In this document: in pieces, positions 57,151 to 64,000 of the stretch | Numbering within the stretch: position 1 is the stretch's first letter | How the letters are laid out: every line of letters begins with the position of its first letter | NCBI RefSeq assembly: GCF_964340395.1 | Contig: NC_135549.1 | Coordinates: 6,685,001 to 6,749,000, forward strand | DNA: 64,000 nt | Direction: 5' to 3' | Source: Glandiceps talaboti | Taxonomy: Eukaryota > Hemichordata > Enteropneusta > Spengelidae | Translations under genes and position numbers: made by a program | The notes under the pieces: model-generated | Told to the model about the DNA's origin: nothing | Databases searched by the model: none | What the model saw: only the letters and a program-made list of their open reading frames with translations

Positions 57151-59950
57151 CTTTTACTTAGTCTACATAGTCAAGTTGAAATTATTAAAACAAACTATGC
57201 CTGTATGCTCAAAGCAATAGAGGATTGTCCATACATACAATAGTGCCTCTAAACAGAAACATTCCACCAACATAACTTTTTTTCCTGGTTCTTTGACCTC
57301 TGCAACAATAACATATCGTTGATTGTCATTCTGGTCTTGTAATGTCACAAAATGCCAAATGTCTTTCTGACTTTGCTGGTGTAAGCCTTAGAGGGAATGC
57401 TAATCAAATTGACTTTTCTTATTCGTTTTTTTCACTGTATGTACATTTCCATGTAATCAATTGTTAGCAGTAAAAAGTGATTTCCTCTATGATAAATTGA
57501 CACTACTACATACATTTAATGTATATTTTGATTACTGCCAGTTGATCAGTACCCATGGAAACAAATAATCCATAACATAGCATTTTACAAACAAAAGGGA
57601 AGTTTTGGTATGAAATCTATACTGGGCCATTTTTTTTGTGCTGAATACTACTGTGTGTTTAACACTGTCTTACTATACAGGCAAGCAACTCAATGCTATT
57701 TACAGTTTGTATGCTCAGTAACCAAGATTCATAACCAGTTAATTATTTGTATAAACGAGAAACAAAATGAAAGATTAAATGATGAACTGTTTATTCAAAG
57801 AATTCAGTCTATTTTATATTATGGGATGTACAATCTATTTATACATTTAGATTCATGTGCCTTGTAGTTAGGTTAAATGCAAATATATTCTGTATATAAT
57901 GGTTACAAGTACGGGGATCATGGATGTGATATATATATATGTGATATACTCAAGTATGTATACAAAAAATTGCTGATTTTTTTTTTTTTTTTTTAACTTT
58001 TATACTTGATATACCTTGCTTGTTGTGGGTAGTAAAAAAACCATGATCATTGTATTGGTCATTTTATTATTTTGTGTAGTTTAATGTCTAGATAGATGAT
58101 GCCTAGCATAGTCTGAATCTTTAGGTGATATTGTAGCCTTAAATCCATGCAGTTCTAGCCTAGACCATTGCAGTGATGGATTTCAACTATGTCCTCTCCA
58201 CAAATGCTTGGGCATATGTCCAACAGTTCTGTACTCAAACCTGAAATTTAGATTAGATTTTAGCAGCAGTGACTAAAACCCACTGAGAAATTGCCACTGA
58301 CAGGACATGTGATTATATCACAAAAAGAAAACGTTTCCATTTTTGATTGGCTGATCCTGTTCAGTGAGACCAATTCATGGCTATTCATGTCACATGAAGA
58401 CACTACTGACATTATCTAGCACAGTGGGTAGATTTAACATCCAATACGACTTTGCATCTGTTTGTGGCCAATATGGAATTAAAACATCTAAGCGTTCATA
58501 GAGTGGACACAGTCACAATGCATCAGTGTGAATGTGTAGGCTAATGTCGTTCTGATCTACAGACTACAGGATATAAGGAAATTTAATGTCTTGTAGTAAA
58601 TAAGCTCCAGATTAGACGATACACATCATTCAGGTTGGCAATTGATGTATTGTATATTATGAAGTACTTTTGTTTTTCAAAGAATCTAAATTTGACTTCA
58701 AATACATCATATATTCAAAATGAATTATCATTTTAGTATTATAAAAGTGAGTAATTGAAAAGTATTTTATCTACCATTTCATTTTTAGTGGACGAAAGAT
58801 GGACAAAAATAACAACGTAAATTCTTTGTTTGGTAAAAAGGTATTCCACATATGTGATAATACATAGTGATACACATATTTTACATAGATTCTCTCAAGC
58901 TGTGTATTGTATTCTCCTTAGTAAATGTACTGGTTTATAACATACTACTGTACCACTGTATTTTTTTCCAAACTCTACTTAATCATTCATTTGGTGAAAA
59001 ATAAGTATATTAATCATTTTGAGTTGTGTCATAAAGTGATGTGACCTTTAGACTAATAATAATCTGACAGTGGGAAAGACAAATGATGTGGTTACGAATA
59101 TATACTCTGCTGCTACCATATACTACTAAAACTACTGCAAAAAGCCATGTTTAGATGCTAAGATAAACCATTAAATATTTCAAGTGACTATATTGTCAGC
59201 TTCCTAATGAACTTCTGGTGCCATTTCTTTCAATTTACACATGATTGTGTAACTCATACACCCACCACAGCTGGTGAAGAGTCAATGTGTAACTATAACT
59301 ATGTCTGTGTGAAGAGTGCTTGACACCAGTGGACCTGTGTTTGTTAACTTTGAGTTCACAGAGGTCATATCTGCAGTGTTTATACACAGGTGTAACACAG
59401 TAACAGTCCTCCAGTAATTATACATCCCTTTGGTATGCAGAGGTCAATATAGATAATAACTGTGGTATGTATTATTATATATATTAGTATTTGGTCACAT
59501 GACTGGGCTGTCACGACACTGGGACTGTCATGTGACTGAGCTGTTCATAGTGAAATCTGGTAAAATGTGTATAGATTGCCAGACCTAGTAACATAATATC
59601 ATTAGGGGAACCCCGGTAAATTACCAGGAGGCACAGGTAGATTTTAACTATGTGTCACCCTAACAAGAACACTGGCTGTTGTATATGTGATACTTCAGCA
59701 AGTTATTACTTTGCTTTATTGGAACTCATATACAGTCTATAAGGACTTTGTCTGCTGTTTCATTTACTGTTTGTACAGGAAATTCAAGTGATCAAATGTA
59801 TTTATCTTTATGACTTGGGACTATAAATCATTGCTTTATAAATGACAGAAAGTAAGCCACCATACAAAAATTGGAAAAAACTAGGGCTCTCATCATTATA
59901 GCATACAAAATGTTTGCACTGTGTGATTTGTACCAGGGAGTCTAAAATGA

Positions 59951-60030
59951 TAGTCTAGAAGCTATCCATGGTTTTGAAGTTTAAGATATCCTTTACCTTC
60001 AGATTCAAAGCCATGGATAGCTCTAGACTA
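59951..60030. repeat. Inverted repeat
   Basis: TAGTCTAGAAGCTATCCATGG is mirrored by CCATGGATAGCTCTAGACTA with about 27 bp arms and a 26 bp loop. Confidence 0.85.
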
Positions 60031-62534
60031 CTGAGATTAGGAATGAACACATCACAAGGTGGATAAAAAATTTAATCTGGACAGAGTAATGAAAAGTTGC
60101 TGTATACTTGATTCATACAGCAGCACCAAGTACATGTATGCACTGCGACATGTAGTAATTGAAAAACATTTTGTGTCAAGTCTATGGTTGCCTGGAATCC
60201 ATGCTGCCTTTGTCAACACAATAGGAAATGAAATGTATCATAGCATAGATTCCAGACGGAAGCCATGGTTTCTCATTGTTTTGTACATTACAGTGTGGTA
60301 AATTATGGGTGACTTGACAGTACACTGTTATTGAAAGCTGAGTGAGGCTTCATTGTGTGTGTAGAGTTTTGTACCTCAGACATTGAAGAACCAATCAGAA
60401 CGTCATCACCCAAAATTACAGAACCTGGGCGCCCTACCTGTAGCAACTCAAATTATTTCATATGTTACTACATTGTCATAATATGAATAATTTAGATATT
60501 GTTTACTCATTAATGTATGCTACTGGAATATTGGGCATCCATTTTATCAAAAGCACTCCACATATGAGTGTTTTAAATTTGACAGTGATAAAACTAGCTG
60601 TCTGGACAATTGTTAACCTAGGGACTTGTCATGTGCTCACTATCTCAAGCTATGTGAGACCAGGACAAGTCTTTTTTGGCCTAGACAATATAGTAGCATT
60701 TCCTGCTGATTTCAAAAGCTCTTGATCTTTGGAACCACAAGATGTAGAGACAGTCCCCACCCAACCTGTCTACTCTCAGTCTGCTGATTTTGCATACTTG
60801 ATAACATTGTGTATCAGATATGGCAGACAGGTACTTGTGAAGGGTTGTGGAAATTATGACATCATTAAAGTAACATTTGTGAGTTGTACAACATCCTGGT
60901 TTTGCACCCTATCATCTTGATTGTTGTATCAAGTCATTAACATAACTATGTAGGTCTGTGTGTTTTGGGGTATTGCTAGCATTATCTCTGACATTACTCA
61001 TTTGACTGACAGATTTGGCTTTGGTGGGTGCTTCTTACTCCAAAGACTTGTCTCGGGCTTACTATCCCAAGCTATGTTAGTTTGGATAGTTTGAGATAGT
61101 AAGACCATGTCAAATCCCTTCCCTGTGTGCTTCTGTTTACAACTCATTTCATTCAGTCTGATTAAAGGTCCACAATTGATGTGTCTTTCTAATCTACAGA
61201 CACATTCATTTTCTCATCTTATTACACGAAACACATTTTCAGAGGCTGACCTAGGCTATAAGGAAATATTCTATAAAAAAATTTAATTCCCATGTTTATT
61301 AGGAGTTGCTAGCCGAAGTCAGATTGAGAGTATGCCAACTTGACTGTTTTACATCAGCTACATTTCCTGTTGTGTTTTTTTTTTTTTTAAATGTCAGTAC
61401 TTTGTAGAAATGTTCTCTTTTTTAGATAAATATTTGTTTGTTTTGGAAGTTTGTAGCACCACACACAGACAAGGAAGAGACCATCCTTGTCTCTGCACAA
61501 CAGTACTTTTAGCCTTCGGTAGACAGGTGAGCAAACAATATGTCACCTGCTATTAAAAAGTGGTTGGTTTCTAATGTCGGCCATTGTGTCAACAATGTTT
61601 CTAGTATACTCAATATACATCAAGCTATTAACACGATTAACAGCCAAGTACAACATATTCACTTTTGTTTCTATATCTGTTTTTATTATCAGCAGCACAT
61701 GTATTATCACTGATGTATGCAATGATTGTAGTAATCATACAGTCTATTAATAAAGTTATCTGTTATAATAACCTTTCTGTGTGTAAGTGTTTGATGAAAT
61801 TGTGTAATCAAGATATGATGTAGCTGCTAAGACACTTGTGTTGTTCCACCCTTATTTGTCCTGTAAGAGGTTGGCTGATGTGTGAGGGCGCCCTAACAGC
61901 TTCTTTAGTACAAACTAACTGTGATGATCTTTGCATAAAACTTTAGAATATATCATAAATGATAATGACACATCACAGTACAATTGTAAAGTCAAACAAA
62001 AGCTGTAGTACTTTTACTTTTTTGATCAGCTTATTTACAAATAGTAAATAATAAATAATCTTATTTATACTGGATAGTTCTTTAAGTATATAAACACTTA
62101 TCTCCCAAGAAGTCCGGGGACAGCTGGGCCATCCCTCATGGGTTCAGTGTTAATGCAGGAGGGAACCTGGGGAAAACCTGCATTTTATATTTAGTACAAG
62201 AGTGTAATATAGTATCTGTTTTAAGAATAGCATCAATGGCATTGTAGCACAAATGTATTTAGCTGTTGCTATGGGTGTGGTAATGTTGCTAGACATATTT
62301 GCACACGTTTTGAATCTGTATTAACTTACCTACCCATTCATGTTATATTTGTAATATGCATCATCATTTCACTGTTGCTAAGGGTGTGGTCATGGTTGCT
62401 AGTTAATGTTTTTAGCATTAATTGCCAATTATATTATATCATGCTACTATGCGCCATTCTGATTGGATAATAACTGTGGTAAAATCCCATTTTACCACGG
62501 CTGACAGTGGTAAAATGGGCCCCTAAACTAGCAT

Positions 62535-62777
62535 ATGAATAGTACTCACAAAAATGAAGCTAGTGTTCGTTCTTATACCAATAAGTTAACACTTCCTCAG
62601 AGTAAAGGTATGTCAGGTATCCTGTCCAATAGTTTGGGTTACAGTAGTCCAAATAATTCCACTGATGACCTTGCGATCGAAAGTAACGATCGATCAGTGG
62701 CTTCAACATCACTGGCCATGGCTGATAAGGTACAAGTTCTCCCATGCAACGAGCCGTCAGCGTCCTGCTCTCGTTGA
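62535..62777 (+). CDS. Candidate terminal coding exon, unassigned
   Basis: An open frame of 80 codons rich in Ser and Asn (SNSLGYSSPNNSTDDLAIES, SVASTSLAMADKVQVL) ending at TGA. Base use is unlike the surroundings, with CGATCGA, ACGAGCCG and GCGTCC, and AATAAA follows 320 nt later. It could be an alternative last exon of the LHFPL gene or the end of another gene. I found no convincing acceptor in phase with LHFPL exons. Function unknown. Confidence 0.4.
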   Translation: MNSTHKNEASVRSYTNKLTLPQSKGMSGILSNSLGYSSPNNSTDDLAIESNDRSVASTSLAMADKVQVLPCNEPSASCSR

Positions 62778-63096
62778 ATCAAGCAATACCAATTTAACTT
62801 TTAACCATCAGTCAAGTGCGTCAGGATTATTTCAAAACTGTACATTTTCAGGTTCAGTCAATGTTCAATTTGTTAACCATTAAATTAAAGTAGACTGTGT
62901 AACGTCGCGTCTCTGATTTACTGTCTCGAGCTTTCTCCGATTCCACTGATTCAACGCCGAGACATCTATTTTGTGTACAAGATTGTATTGTTCTTAATGT
63001 AAATATCCAAACAAAATTGTTACTTTCTTTGACCCCTTGCCCCGTTTTCTTCGTTGCTAGTTTTCAACGCGTTTTCGTTATGCATTATATGATGTA

Positions 63097-63102
63097 AATA
63101 AA
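63097..63102 (+). terminator. Candidate poly(A) signal
   Basis: AATAAA about 320 nt after the TGA of the open frame at 62535-62777. Confidence 0.35.
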
Positions 63103-63323
63103 GTAATTTATCAATGCAATGCAATGTAGTGTATGGTTTGTGTTCATACAGTGTGTGTGTTTGGGCGACATGAACGTATCCACTCATCAAAATATGCTTG
63201 TTCCCGACGATCTATTACCGACGATCTTTTTCTGTACGTGCGAATTCGCCTTTTCAGGCATATAAATAACCACAGAATCACATTTAGAAGAAATAGACAC
63301 ATATTTTGATATAATATAATAGC

Positions 63324-63462
63324 AATAACCCCCTCCGAAGGCGGGTATACACTCGAATTTGGTACAATTCGCTCCATATAGCACTCGCCATTCGGCTCGT
63401 GCTATATGTCGCGAATTGTACCAAAATCTCGTGTATACCCGCCTTCGGCGGGGGTTATTGCT
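63324..63462. mobile_element. Large palindrome, about 55-60 bp arms
   Basis: GCAATAACCCCC, GAAGGCGGGTATACAC and GGTACAATTCGC on the left are mirrored by GCGAATTGTACC, GTGTATACCCGCCTTC and GGGGGTTATTGC on the right. GC-rich and CpG-rich against the AT-rich flanks. No coding capacity. Confidence 0.8.
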
Positions 63463-63730
63463 TAAATATTAAACCCCTCCACAAATCCTCACCAAGTTTC
63501 AACCCCATTCACTATGCAGTTTCAAGATATAAGTTTTTGACCAAAATTGAGATGTTTAGACCGAATTTGCATATTGCTGATGGGATTATCACGATGTGAA
63601 TACAGCTTCATCTACACATCCCCAACCTCATGCACCCCCATTAAATTTCAGCCCAATCTGCTTAGTAGTTTTGAAATTATAGATTTTTGACCATAAGGGC
63701 GTGTAATATTTCATAGATTGTTGTTTTCCA
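63463..63730 (+). repeat. Diverged repeat block beside the palindrome
   Basis: Two related segments: one with AAGTTTCAACCCCATTCACT then TAAGTTTTTGACC, and one with AATTTCAGCCCAATCTGCTT then TAGATTTTTGACC, spaced about 140 bp apart. Probably part of the same repeat as the palindrome. Confidence 0.5.
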
Positions 63731-64000
63731 GGTCTACAGACTAAATATAACAAAATTTTGACTATATATTCCTACCTGTAAGGGGAAGAGAGTATAGAGA
63801 TTGATACATTTGTAGTAGCAGGATTCGTCTGATATTTTCCAAAGAAAACGGCAGTCTAAGCAATAATACATGCCCCTGTGCTACGTACCATGTTAATACA
63901 CCAAGAAACACAGAAAAGACGAACAATATAGTGATTCTACAACAAAATACAAAACATGTACATCATGCATGCAATAATCTGTTGAGTCTCGTATATATGC

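Larger units (their letters stand above)
56154..62534. other. Non-coding region downstream of LHFPL tail exon
   Basis: 6.4 kb, partly LHFPL 3' UTR. I see a G-run (56465-56479), a tandem copy near 56873-56953, palindromes at 57071-57150 and 59951-60030, and no supportable gene. Confidence 0.7.

Noticed and set aside
63144-63599. Pair of similar open frames (MLYGANCTK and MLYVANCTK types)
   Set aside because: They arise from the two arms of one palindrome and are not genes.
1-64000. CRISPR arrays, prokaryotic operons, rRNA or intact tRNA genes
   Set aside because: None seen; spliced genes and microsatellites show a nuclear animal genome.

Overview
This 64 kb window is genomic DNA from an animal nuclear genome, AT-rich, with spliced genes and short to medium introns. 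Three genes are recognisable, in the order reelin (RELN, minus strand), ORC5 (minus strand) and an LHFPL3/4/5-type tetraspan gene (plus strand). The same three genes occur in the same order and orientation in human 7q22 (RELN, ORC5, LHFPL3), so this looks like an ancient bilaterian linkage block. The genes are far more compact than in vertebrates: the N-terminal half of reelin takes 26 kb. Introns are rich in palindromic non-autonomous DNA transposons. I infer an invertebrate deuterostome or a lophotrochozoan and cannot go further without a search.

Layout. Positions 230-25917 (minus) hold 30 reelin exons, from the signal peptide and reeler domain to subrepeat A of reelin repeat 4, and the gene continues off the left edge. 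All 30 exons join in one reading frame of about 1,726 residues. EGF modules fall at about residues 675-705, 1035-1065 and 1408-1440. Positions 25918-34456 are non-coding between genes, with CA/GT microsatellites, a satellite-like array and an inserted MITE. Positions 34457-45184 (minus) hold a complete ten-exon ORC5 of about 460 residues with a Walker A motif. Positions 45185-47013 are a divergent promoter region carrying two related palindromes. Positions 47014-56153 (plus) hold a four-exon LHFPL gene of about 346 residues with a long Ser-rich tail. Positions 56154-64000 are largely non-coding, with one orphan open frame (62535-62777) followed by a poly(A) signal and a large palindrome near 63.4 kb.

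The genes do not form a functional pathway. Reelin is a secreted matrix glycoprotein, ORC5 an AAA+ subunit of the origin recognition complex, and LHFPL a four-pass membrane protein. The main points of interest are the conserved gene order, two independent local duplications of an exon end together with its splice donor (reelin exon 24 and ORC5 exon 9), a GC-AG intron in reelin, loss of the vertebrate N-t cleavage linker, an RFX-type X-box beside the reelin start codon, the phospho-site-rich LHFPL tail, and several families of long-inverted-repeat elements.
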